A stretch of 11,967 nt of DNA from Saprospiraceae bacterium (GTDB lineage Bacteria; Bacteroidota; Bacteroidia; Chitinophagales; Saprospiraceae), in NCBI GenBank assembly GCA_022842255.1, contig JALHPW010000074.1, positions 628-12,594 of the forward strand. The letters run 5' to 3'. Under the pieces are notes generated by a model. That model was not told where the DNA came from and did no database searches. It saw only the letters and a list, made by a program, of their open reading frames with translations. The position numbers and the translations under genes are program-made. How positions within the stretch are numbered: position 1 is the stretch's first letter; each line of letters opens with the position of its first letter. This document shows, piece by piece, positions 1 to 6,955 of the stretch.

Positions 1-88
1 GCCCTACATCTCCCCAAATCCCTCATGTCCCCGGTCTAAAGACCAGGGCAATTACTTCGAGAACCAATACTGTACAATATGCGGATAG
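1..88. other. Left-edge intergenic sequence with a weak hairpin
   Basis: No gene is visible between the window edge and the stop codon of the S9 peptidase gene. Positions 29-48 can fold into a small interrupted hairpin: GGTC (33-36) pairs with GACC (41-44) around a TAAA loop, and CCC (29-31) pairs with GGG (46-48) across one mismatch. It lies just downstream of the minus-strand peptidase gene but has no clear T-run on that strand. Calling it a terminator would be speculative. Confidence 0.3.
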
Positions 89-2104
89 TCAATTTAAATA
101 TTTATCCAACCACCCAAAAAACTCCTTTTGCCAAACCAAGGAGTTCTGCGGTTTGCTCACCCAATGTCCCTCGTCATTAAAACTCAAAAAACGAGAGGGT
201 ATACCTCGTAATTGCGCTGCCTGAAATGCTTGCATTCCTTCCCCGAAAGGCACGCGGAAATCCAACTCGTTGTGAATCACTAGGATAGGGGTGTCCCAGT
301 TTTGCACAAAACGGTGTGGGCTGTCATTCACATACATGCGCGGGGTTTCCTTTTGCCAGTAGGCGCCCTCAAAATCATGGTTGGGAAACCAAACCTCCTC
401 GGTAGTCCCGTAAAAACTTTCCAGGTTGAAAAGCCCGCAGTGGGAAATGAACGCCTTGAACCGTTTGTTGTGGTTGCCAGCCAACCAATACACTGCATAT
501 CCGCCAAAACTTGCGCCGACCGCTCCCATACGTCCCGCGTCCACAAAAGGTTCCTTGGCCGCGGCATCGGTCGCGGAGAGGTAGTCTTTCATCGCGTCTC
601 CCCAGCGGCCCGTAATCGCGTCGTTCCAGGCTGCGCCCGAACCCGGCATCCCGCGCCGGCAGGGGGCTACGACCACATAACCTTGAGAAGCCATCAGGGC
701 AAGGTTCCAACGGTAGGAGAAAAATTGTGAAAGGGCCGATTGTGGTCCGCCTTGACAATATACCAGCGCAGGATATTTTTTATTCGGGTCGAAATTGGGC
801 GGCAGCACCATCCACACGTTCATGTCTTTGCCGTCGAATGTTTTTACGGTGCGTCGCTCCACGGTGGGTTTGGCCAGGTTTTTCCAAACTTCGTCGGTTA
901 CGAAGGTGCGCTGGGTGGCCGTGCCATTTTGCGGGTTTACCACAAAAACCTCTGCGGGGTTCACCATCGAAATTCGGGTCGTAACCAGTTGGTTTCCAGC
1001 AAGTTTTAGGGCAGTGTAATCGTGCGTGCCATTGGTGATTCGCTTGATTTTTTTATCCAACAAATTGATTTGGTAAATCTGTTGGGTGAAATTTTCCGAA
1101 CTCAAAAAATAAATCGATTTGCCATCGGCTGCCCAGGTCGGGTGGTTGGCCTCGTACGGCCAACCCAGGGTCAATTCATCCCGCTGCTGGGTACGGGTAT
1201 CCAATATCATCAACCTCGGACGGTCGGCCTCGTACCCGGCCTTGGCCAAGGAGGTCCACACAAGGTAATGCCCGTCGGGCGAAAACACCGGGTCGCGGTC
1301 GTACCCGCGCAGGTCTTCCGTGAAATTCAAGGTTTTGCCCGACGATAGTTCGTAGGCGTATAAATCCGAGTTGGTGCTTTGCGCCTCTTCCGTACCGTTC
1401 AATTTGCGGCAGGTATAGACGATGAAACGCCCGTCGGGACTCCAGGTGATCTGCTCCATGCCACCATCGGGGGTGAGTGGGGAGTCGAAGCGTTCGTTTT
1501 GGATGTTTTTGGGCTCGCCAACGAATTTGCCATCGGCATAGCCGACCCAAAAAACGTTGCTGTACGCGTAATCATGCCAGCTTTTCCAGTGGCGATAAAA
1601 AAGCCCATCGGCAATTTTGGCCGAGGTTTTGGCGTATTCCGGATACTGTTCTGCGGGGGTCTTGTCCAATTTCACATCTTTGCAAAACAATACTTGCTTG
1701 CCATCTGGAGAATAGTGGAAACCATTGATTTCCAGGTCACTAACCTTAGTTGGGGCTGCTAAGCCGTTGAGGGCAACCTCGTACAAATTGCCATCCATCA
1801 GGAAACCAAGCTTTTGTCCGCCGGGATGAAATTCAGCATCGCTGCTGGTCTTTTCAAAATCGGTGAGCCGACGGGTTTCGCCGGTGCTGAGGTTGACCGT
1901 AAAAAGGGCCCTGCTGCCTTTGTTGGCCGCCACATCATAACGTTGCACACCATAAACGGCCAATTGGCCATCGGGAGAGACACATTCTAGCCCCACGCGC
2001 CCAATTTTCCAGAGCAGTTCGGGGGTTAACAATTGGGTTTGGGCACTGGTTTCTGAAGCCAAAATCATGGTCAAGCAAATGAATAGGAAAGTGTTTTTGA
2101 ACAT
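89..2104 (-). CDS. Secreted S9-family prolyl oligopeptidase-type serine peptidase
   Basis: This 671-residue protein is a predicted exported dipeptidyl/acylaminoacyl-peptidase-type enzyme that should cleave short peptides in the periplasm or outside the cell. Residues 1-21 form a signal peptide (hydrophobic core FLFICLTMILA, likely cut after TSA). Residues of about 25-400 are a beta-propeller with repeated SPDG-type blade motifs (for example at 43-46, 132-135, 222-225 and 275-278). The C-terminal part is an alpha/beta hydrolase. The triad is visible: Ser532 in GASFGGY, Asp615 in NELDFRVP and His647 in EGHW. Length and domain order are normal for S9 enzymes. The ATG at 2104 gives a clean signal peptide, so this start is well supported. 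The gene is divergent from the channel gene at 2263. The exact S9 subfamily and substrate cannot be decided by reading. Confidence 0.93.
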   Translation of the reverse strand: MFKNTFLFICLTMILASETSAQTQLLTPELLWKIGRVGLECVSPDGQLAVYGVQRYDVAANKGSRALFTVNLSTGETRRLTDFEKTSSDAEFHPGGQKLGFLMDGNLYEVALNGLAAPTKVSDLEINGFHYSPDGKQVLFCKDVKLDKTPAEQYPEYAKTSAKIADGLFYRHWKSWHDYAYSNVFWVGYADGKFVGEPKNIQNERFDSPLTPDGGMEQITWSPDGRFIVYTCRKLNGTEEAQSTNSDLYAYELSSGKTLNFTEDLRGYDRDPVFSPDGHYLVWTSLAKAGYEADRPRLMILDTRTQQRDELTLGWPYEANHPTWAADGKSIYFLSSENFTQQIYQINLLDKKIKRITNGTHDYTALKLAGNQLVTTRISMVNPAEVFVVNPQNGTATQRTFVTDEVWKNLAKPTVERRTVKTFDGKDMNVWMVLPPNFDPNKKYPALVYCQGGPQSALSQFFSYRWNLALMASQGYVVVAPCRRGMPGSGAAWNDAITGRWGDAMKDYLSATDAAAKEPFVDAGRMGAVGASFGGYAVYWLAGNHNKRFKAFISHCGLFNLESFYGTTEEVWFPNHDFEGAYWQKETPRMYVNDSPHRFVQNWDTPILVIHNELDFRVPFGEGMQAFQAAQLRGIPSRFLSFNDEGHWVSKPQNSLVWQKEFFGWLDKYLN

Positions 2105-2128
2105 AGTAGTAGATGCAATTTACTTTTA

Positions 2129-2227
2129 GCCCGCAAAATCCATTTTTTAAAGACAAATTGAAAGGATTTTTACCACATAGCGCATTTTGGACCAATCCTA
2201 TTGCCAAATCTTATGGATTTTGTGGGC
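2129..2227. promoter_or_regulatory. Divergent intergenic region with a 15-bp imperfect inverted repeat
   Basis: The 158-bp gap between the divergent peptidase and channel genes holds GCCCGCAAAATCCAT (2129-2143) and ATGGATTTTGTGGGC (2213-2227). These are reverse complements with one mismatch. Each arm sits about 25-50 bp upstream of one start codon and points toward that gene. This could be a pair of matching promoter elements, or half-sites for one regulator of both genes. Neither arm matches TAnnTTTG exactly (each has GGATTTTG), so the promoter reading is weak. Confidence 0.35.
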
Positions 2228-2262
2228 GGCCAAGCTAACTTCACCAAGCAAAACGTATCAAG

Positions 2263-2901
2263 ATGAAAAAATACCTCACCGAATTTATTGGCACCTTTTT
2301 TTTAGTCCTTACCGTCGTAATGGCGATCAACAATCCAGCCACAGTTGCCATGGCGCCACTAGCCGTTGCGGGGATGTACCTGGCTATGATTTATGCAGGG
2401 GCCCAAGTTTCCGGCGGACATTACAATCCCGCGGTTACCATGGCAGCCCTGATGCGTGGTAAAATAGAACGTGGGGATGCCTTGTATTATATTATGGTTC
2501 AATTGGTTGCGAGCGTAGTAGCCGCCGCCATCGGTGTGTACTTGCACGACTGCAACAACGGTGCTGCCATCGTAGCGCGGGTGAACGAACAGCCGATTTG
2601 TGCTGTGTTGGCCGAATTTCTGGGCACGTTTGCTTTGGTGTTCGTCATGTTGAACGTGACGTCCACACGTCCCAATGAAGGAACCCCTTCATCCGGATTG
2701 GCCATTGGGTTCACGGTTTTGGCAGCTGGACTGGCTTTTGGAAGCCTGAGCGGCGGGGCCTTCAATCCCGCCATCGCATTTGGGGCATCAGTGGCCGGGA
2801 TGTTTGGCTGGGACGATATTTTGGTCTATCTTATTGGCAATACCTTGGGTGCAGCGGCGGCGGCTACAGCATTTCAATTTACGGAGGATACGGACAAGTA
2901 G
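2263..2901 (+). CDS. MIP-family channel (aquaporin-like) with unusual selectivity-filter residue
   Basis: This 212-residue membrane protein has about six hydrophobic segments and both half-helix signatures of the major intrinsic protein family: GGHYNPAV (Asn55-Pro56-Ala57) and GGAFNPAI (Asn168-Pro169-Ala170). It should form a tetrameric channel in the inner membrane. In ordinary aquaporins and glycerol facilitators the second NPA is followed by the arginine of the aromatic/arginine filter; here the residue is Ile171. By position relative to the NPA motifs, the other filter sites also look small or aliphatic (near Val35, Gly156 and Gly165), though that alignment is approximate. The pore may therefore be wider or less polar than AqpZ, and water as the substrate is not assured. 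The length is slightly short but complete. The start at 2263 (MKKYLTEFIGTF) is the normal MIP N-terminus. The stop is 2 nt from the convergent trpCF stop. Confidence 0.9.
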   Translation: MKKYLTEFIGTFFLVLTVVMAINNPATVAMAPLAVAGMYLAMIYAGAQVSGGHYNPAVTMAALMRGKIERGDALYYIMVQLVASVVAAAIGVYLHDCNNGAAIVARVNEQPICAVLAEFLGTFALVFVMLNVTSTRPNEGTPSSGLAIGFTVLAAGLAFGSLSGGAFNPAIAFGASVAGMFGWDDILVYLIGNTLGAAAAATAFQFTEDTDK

Positions 2902-2903
2902 TT

Positions 2904-4568
2904 TCAAGTTCCAAGTTTGGACGCGCTACTTGCTACGAATTTGGAAATACGTTCAATTTTTGCCAAATCCACTTCGCCATTGGTCTCGATACCGGAAGCG
3001 ATGTCAACACCGATACAGTTCTTGTGTGTTAAAATGATGTCTAGATTCCCCTCATGCAATCCACCCGCGAGCAAAAAAGGGTAAGGGAAATCTATGGGAA
3101 TACGGTTGTCGATTCGTTCCCCACTCCCTGGGTTGGCGCCATCGAGGATGAAGCAGTCTACATCAGCGGCGTAGGGTTCGACTATTGAATGGATAGGCTC
3201 ACTTGAAGTGACTTTTACCGCCAAAATAACCCGCAATTTCAAGCTTCGCACAAATGCTGGCGATACATCTCCGGCATACAATTGAACCGTTTTGAAGGGA
3301 TATTTCTCTAGGATTTCCCGAATTTCTGACTCGCTGTTTTTGTAGAATACCGCCACAGCGCGTGCGGTTGCAGCCGAATTTAAAACGGCGCAGGTTTCAG
3401 CATCCGCGCGGCGTTTGCTCAGGGGGGAAAAATTGATGCCTAAATAATCAGGGCCATCGTTTAAAAGACGTTTGAGCGTGTCCGGTGTCCGAATCCCACA
3501 AGCTTTAAAAAGCATCTTGCCTTTGGTTTGGAACAGGCTGGCCAAATCAAAATCCGATGGCTGGTTGCGCATCAAACCGGTTCCAATCAAAAAGCCATCC
3601 GCCTTCGAAACCATTTGAAAATGCCGATAATCCAGCACCCCCGATTCCGCGATGAGGAATCTATTGCCTGCCTTGTCTTTCAAAGTATTCACCCGGTTCA
3701 GAGAGGTCCGAAAGGTTTTTAAATCGCGATTGTTCACTCCAAGCACCTTAAAATCAAGGTGCTGTATCTTTTCTAATTCTTCAGCATCGTGCACTTCTAC
3801 CAATACCCCCAGCCCAATGGATTCCGCTGTTTTGCTCAAAAAATCCAGTTGCTCGGGTTCCAAAATTGCCGCGATGAGGAGGATAAGGTCGGCGCCAAAA
3901 TCCTTGGCCAAATAGACCTGAATCGGATTCAGAATAAAATCCTTTTGGAGAATTAGGGGGCGGTTTACGGTATTCGGTGGACGGTGCACGGTAGCCGGTA
4001 TCCCGTTTACGGTAGTCGGTTTGGGAATGGCTGCATCCAGTGCACCGTTTACAGTATCCCGTGCACCGTCCTCCGTATCCCGTGCACCGTCCTCCGTATC
4101 CCGTGCACCGTCCTCCGTGTACCGTGCACCGCCCTCCGTGTACCGTCCACCGCCCTCCGTATACCGTGCACCGTCCTCCGTATACCGTGCACCGTCCACC
4201 GTGTACCGTATACCGTCCACCGTATACCGTGCAAGTTTCAAATCCCCGTAACTGCCTCCAAAAAACGGCTCATCCGTGAGGACGGAAATGGCCCCTGCCC
4301 CTGCCTGGATATAGTGTTGGATTTGGCTGGGCAAATCAGCTTCGCGGTTTATCCAGCCTTCTGAGGGGCTTTTTCGTTTGAATTCTGTGATGAAAAACGG
4401 TTCGCCGGCAGCTCGGGCTTGGAAAAGGTATTGGTAAAAAAGCGGAATGGACTGGCCTTCGGATTGCCTTGAAAGCACTTCGGCTTTCAAGGTTGGAAAG
4501 TCATACTGCTTATACAAGCGCTCGATTTCCCGTTTTTTGGATTCGACGATTTGGGCAAGGATGTTCAT
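2904..4568 (-). CDS. trpCF: Bifunctional indole-3-glycerol-phosphate synthase / phosphoribosylanthranilate isomerase with repeat-encoded insertion
   Basis: This 554-residue fusion should catalyse two consecutive cytoplasmic steps of tryptophan synthesis: isomerisation of phosphoribosylanthranilate (TrpF part) and ring closure to indole-3-glycerol phosphate (TrpC part). TrpC covers about residues 1-348 and shows the family's catalytic residues: Glu62 and Lys64 (TEFKRKSPSEG), Lys209 (LQKDFI), Glu258 (VEVH), Asn279/280 and Glu308 (AESG). TrpF covers about 352-545 with Cys357 (ACGIR), Asp476 (ILDGANPGSG), AGG at 501-503 and VDIASGIET at 521-529. E. coli TrpCF has 452 residues. The extra length is mostly residues 114-202, encoded by tandem repeats and lying in the loop between DLKLAR and RPLILQKDF. 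The ATG overlaps the methyltransferase stop as ATGA, which fixes the start. All active-site residues survive, so it is probably functional. Confidence 0.93.
   Translation of the reverse strand: MNILAQIVESKKREIERLYKQYDFPTLKAEVLSRQSEGQSIPLFYQYLFQARAAGEPFFITEFKRKSPSEGWINREADLPSQIQHYIQAGAGAISVLTDEPFFGGSYGDLKLARYTVDGIRYTVDGARYTEDGARYTEGGGRYTEGGARYTEDGARDTEDGARDTEDGARDTVNGALDAAIPKPTTVNGIPATVHRPPNTVNRPLILQKDFILNPIQVYLAKDFGADLILLIAAILEPEQLDFLSKTAESIGLGVLVEVHDAEELEKIQHLDFKVLGVNNRDLKTFRTSLNRVNTLKDKAGNRFLIAESGVLDYRHFQMVSKADGFLIGTGLMRNQPSDFDLASLFQTKGKMLFKACGIRTPDTLKRLLNDGPDYLGINFSPLSKRRADAETCAVLNSAATARAVAVFYKNSESEIREILEKYPFKTVQLYAGDVSPAFVRSLKLRVILAVKVTSSEPIHSIVEPYAADVDCFILDGANPGSGERIDNRIPIDFPYPFLLAGGLHEGNLDIILTHKNCIGVDIASGIETNGEVDLAKIERISKFVASSASKLGT
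3963..4229. repeat. 21-bp minisatellite array inside trpC, open in all six frames
   Basis: Positions 4054-4221 hold eight contiguous 21-bp units with scattered substitutions, starting at 4054, 4075, 4096, 4117, 4138, 4159, 4180 and 4201. The first three are identical. Each reads roughly GTATACCGTGCACCGTCCTC plus C on the plus strand. A degenerate unit precedes them (4033-4053) and a partial one follows (4222-4233). The left flank (3961-4015) carries degenerate copies in the opposite orientation, so an exact 18-bp inverted repeat exists: 3976-3993 against 4183-4200. On the coding (minus) strand each unit adds seven residues such as RYTEDGA. The unit is a multiple of three and contains no stop codon in any frame, so gain or loss of copies keeps trpCF in frame. 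Confidence 0.95.
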
Positions 4569-5245
4569 GGTTTTACTTGGTCAGGCGCGTTTGGAAGGGT
4601 TTGATAGGCACAAATCCAGAAATATTGCAGCTGAATGAATTGGATGTTTTGGGCTTTGCCGGTGAGTGTTTGTTCCAGGGCCGATTGATCGGGAAAATTT
4701 TTGAGCACTGAAAAAGCTGTTCCGTCCTTTAATACGCGTTGTTGATAGGTGTTGCCCTGCAGGTCGTGTTCGGAGATAGGGGTACTGCTGCCTTCCACGT
4801 ACCGATTGTCCATAAAAACGATTAGGCCACCAGGTTGAACCAGTGCATGGGTGGCTTCCAAAAAACGAGGCAATTCCTCCAATTTGATGTGCGACCAAAT
4901 AAATCCCCCGAAAAGCGATTCAGACAAAGGTTTAGCCTGGATGTTATATAGGTCGGCTTGACTAAAGTGCACATTATCAAATGGATATGTTTTTAATCGA
5001 GCAATTTCCAGCACGGATTCATTGATGTCGGTTGCCAGTATGTTACTGGCTGTTTCTGCAATTTTATGCGTCCAGTAGCCCGTACCACAGGCAATTTCCA
5101 AGACTGTTTTTCCTCGAAAAATATCCTGAAGCATGGCCGTTGCCGTCTGCAAATCTGCCTGCCGTTCGGGTTTGGCGTAAATCGCCTCGTATTCCGCCGC
5201 GCGTTGGGCGTAATAGGTGCTCAGGTCGTCGTTCAGACGGTTCAT
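4565..5245 (-). CDS. Class I SAM-dependent methyltransferase embedded in the trp operon
   Basis: This 226-residue soluble protein has the Rossmann-type methyltransferase core. Motif I is VLEIACGTG at residues 48-56. An acidic residue ends strand 2 at Asp73 (ATDINES, expected to bind the SAM ribose), Asp98 sits in SQADLY, and a post-motif LVQPGGLIVFMDN segment follows. The methyl acceptor cannot be told from the sequence; there is no marker for a tRNA, protein or quinone methylase. It overlaps the upstream trpGD stop and the downstream trpCF start by ATGA at both ends, so it is translated as an integral part of the operon. A methyltransferase is not a step of tryptophan synthesis. It may modify a pathway-related metabolite, or may simply have been inserted without damaging coupling. 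The start at 5245 is fixed by the overlap. Confidence 0.85.
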   Translation of the reverse strand: MNRLNDDLSTYYAQRAAEYEAIYAKPERQADLQTATAMLQDIFRGKTVLEIACGTGYWTHKIAETASNILATDINESVLEIARLKTYPFDNVHFSQADLYNIQAKPLSESLFGGFIWSHIKLEELPRFLEATHALVQPGGLIVFMDNRYVEGSSTPISEHDLQGNTYQQRVLKDGTAFSVLKNFPDQSALEQTLTGKAQNIQFIQLQYFWICAYQTLPNAPDQVKP

Positions 5246-6909
5246 GCGGGTTGTTTGCTGTTTGCGGTGGACAAATATTTTTCCATAACCGCTCCCATGG
5301 CTCCCTCCAAAATCAACTTTTCCATTTTGCGGTAAGCATCCGGGAGCGGGATTTCCTCGATGAACTTGGTGTACACAAAAGCAGCGTTTACCGCCACCAA
5401 CTTATAATGTACAGTGCTTGGATTGCCCGAAAGCATATCGCGTGCAATGGAAAGGCACTCCACGTGACTGGCCGCACTCAAGTCGGAAAAGGGTAGGGGA
5501 GTGAGACCAAAGTCTTCTGGGGAAATTTCATAGTCCTGTTTTTTGCCGTCCCTGTATTCAAGTACACGGGTAGGTGCGCTGAGCGAGATTTCATCCAGTC
5601 CGTCCCAGCCACGCACGACGATAAAGTGCCGCTTGCCCATTTTGATCCCGGTTTCAAAAATGACGTCCATCAAATCGGCAAATGCCGTCCCAACAAATTG
5701 ACGTTCAGGTAGATAGGGATTCACCAGTGGGCCCAAGGCGTTGAATATGGTGGGCACACCCATTTTGGCCCGCATGGATGCAAAGTGCCGGAACATAGGG
5801 TGTACATCCGGGGCGAATACGAAGGCAAGGTTGGTGTCCGCCAAGGTTTGTGCTGCGTGTTCCGGGTTGAAGTGGGCCGGTACCCCCAGGTTTTCCAGGA
5901 GGTTGAAACTCCCGTAGCGGCCTGCCGCTGCTCGATTGCCGTGTTTGACAATTTTCAAACCGCAATGTGCCAGCAGCATACTGGCCAGGGTGGATGTATT
6001 GATGCGTGGCAGCCCTGAACCGCCGGTGCCGCAGATATCTACTAGATGGGAATTGTTGGGTTGGTTATTTGGGGATTTGGTTATTTGGGGATTTGTTGAA
6101 TTGCTTATTTGTTGAGCTGTGGAGCTAAATTCCATCAAAACGCGGATGAAATTGGCTAACTCCTGGGCATTGCGCAGTCGATGGCTCAGGGATACGAGCA
6201 GGATTTGTTTTTGGTCGTCCGAAAGTTGTCCTTCTTCCAGGGCGCTTAAAAAGGAACGAAGTGTTTCGGGATAGATAGGGGCGCCTGTTTGCAGGGTTTG
6301 GGAAAGCTCGTAATAAATGCGGTTGCCGGAGGCCATACGACCTTCCACGACGTTGCGGAGCATTCGCATACCGGCTTGGTTTTTCATGGAAAGCACTGAT
6401 TCCGGGTGGAACTGGATGCCTTCAATCGGGAGTCTTTTATGCCTTACGGCCATCACCACCCCATCTGAGGAACGGGCGCTCACCTCGAATTCAGGTGGAA
6501 TAGTATCTCCCGCCCAGGAGTGGTAGCGCGCCACCTCGCATCCCGGCTCCAGGCCGGTAAAAATGCCCCGTCCGTCGTGCTCGATGCTCACTGCCTTGCC
6601 GTGGACCGGGGCGATATTGGCAAGGGTGCCGCCAAAAAACTCGATAAGGGCCTGATGCCCAAGACATACCCCCAGGATGGGTTTCTCTCGATAAAAATGC
6701 CCAATGATTTGCATCATATTGCCCGCGTTGCGTGGTACGGACGGGCCGGGCGACAACACGAGCAGGTCGAATTCAACCTGGGCCAGTGTTTCTGGCTCAA
6801 CCGTGTTTCGATACACCTTTACTTCGCAACCGAGTTGGCGGAAAAAGTCCACCAGGTTGTAGGTGAAGGAATCGAAATTGTCGAGCATCAATACCGTAGG
6901 GGCTTTCAT
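5242..6909 (-). CDS. trpGD: Fused anthranilate synthase glutaminase subunit / anthranilate phosphoribosyltransferase
   Basis: This 555-residue fusion has a TrpG class I glutamine amidotransferase domain (about 5-195) and a TrpD phosphoribosyltransferase domain (about 200-545). TrpG supplies ammonia to TrpE: Cys82 (GVCLGHQ), His168 and Glu170 (FHPES). TrpD attaches phosphoribose to anthranilate: GTGG at 294-297, KHGNR at 322-326, TIFNALGPLVNP at 387-398 and the metal-binding pair Asp439-Glu440 (GLDE). Residues of about 269-288 are an Asn/Pro/Gln/Ser-rich insertion before the glycine-rich loop. Two motif differences stand out: the aspartate normally after GTGG is Ser298, and the segment after KHGNR reads AAAGRYGSFN instead of a serine-rich one. 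I chose the ATG at 6909 (MKAPTVLMLDNFDSF), the usual TrpG N-terminus. A start at 6969 would add 20 atypical residues and put the upstream inverted repeat inside the gene. The domain order matches E. coli TrpGD. No TrpE is in the window. Confidence 0.92.
   Translation of the reverse strand: MKAPTVLMLDNFDSFTYNLVDFFRQLGCEVKVYRNTVEPETLAQVEFDLLVLSPGPSVPRNAGNMMQIIGHFYREKPILGVCLGHQALIEFFGGTLANIAPVHGKAVSIEHDGRGIFTGLEPGCEVARYHSWAGDTIPPEFEVSARSSDGVVMAVRHKRLPIEGIQFHPESVLSMKNQAGMRMLRNVVEGRMASGNRIYYELSQTLQTGAPIYPETLRSFLSALEEGQLSDDQKQILLVSLSHRLRNAQELANFIRVLMEFSSTAQQISNSTNPQITKSPNNQPNNSHLVDICGTGGSGLPRINTSTLASMLLAHCGLKIVKHGNRAAAGRYGSFNLLENLGVPAHFNPEHAAQTLADTNLAFVFAPDVHPMFRHFASMRAKMGVPTIFNALGPLVNPYLPERQFVGTAFADLMDVIFETGIKMGKRHFIVVRGWDGLDEISLSAPTRVLEYRDGKKQDYEISPEDFGLTPLPFSDLSAASHVECLSIARDMLSGNPSTVHYKLVAVNAAFVYTKFIEEIPLPDAYRKMEKLILEGAMGAVMEKYLSTANSKQPA
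6063..6094. repeat. Two perfect 16-bp tandem units inside trpD
   Basis: GGTTATTTGGGGATTT occurs twice in direct succession (6063-6078 and 6079-6094), followed by degenerate copies of the same T/G-rich style to about 6113. On the coding strand this gives an Asn, Pro, Gln, Ser and Thr-rich linker (about residues 269-288 of TrpGD) immediately before the VDICGTGG strand and loop. The 16-bp unit is not a multiple of three, so a change by one copy would shift the frame, unlike the array in trpC. Confidence 0.85.
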
Positions 6910-6930
6910 AGCGTGGATGTAGTTTGAAAT

Positions 6931-6955
6931 TGATACAAAATGTAATGTTGTATCA
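6931..6955. promoter_or_regulatory. Candidate operator or leader hairpin upstream of trpGD
   Basis: TGATACAA (6931-6938) and TTGTATCA (6948-6955) form a perfect 8-bp inverted repeat with a 9-nt spacer. It ends 21 nt upstream of the trpGD ATG at 6909. The spacing suits a dimeric repressor site covering the promoter. It could instead be a hairpin in the 5' leader RNA. The binding protein is unknown; no trpR-like gene or tryptophan-rich leader peptide is visible nearby. Confidence 0.5.

Noticed and set aside
4033..4233. CRISPR array
   Set aside because: The units are contiguous 21-bp repeats with no unique spacers, and they lie inside a conserved coding frame.
3984..4364. Plus-strand frames of 76-126 codons across the trpC repeat
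   Set aside because: They exist only because the 21-bp unit is stop-free in every frame. The minus-strand frame carries conserved TrpC sequence on both sides, so the plus-strand frames are shadows.
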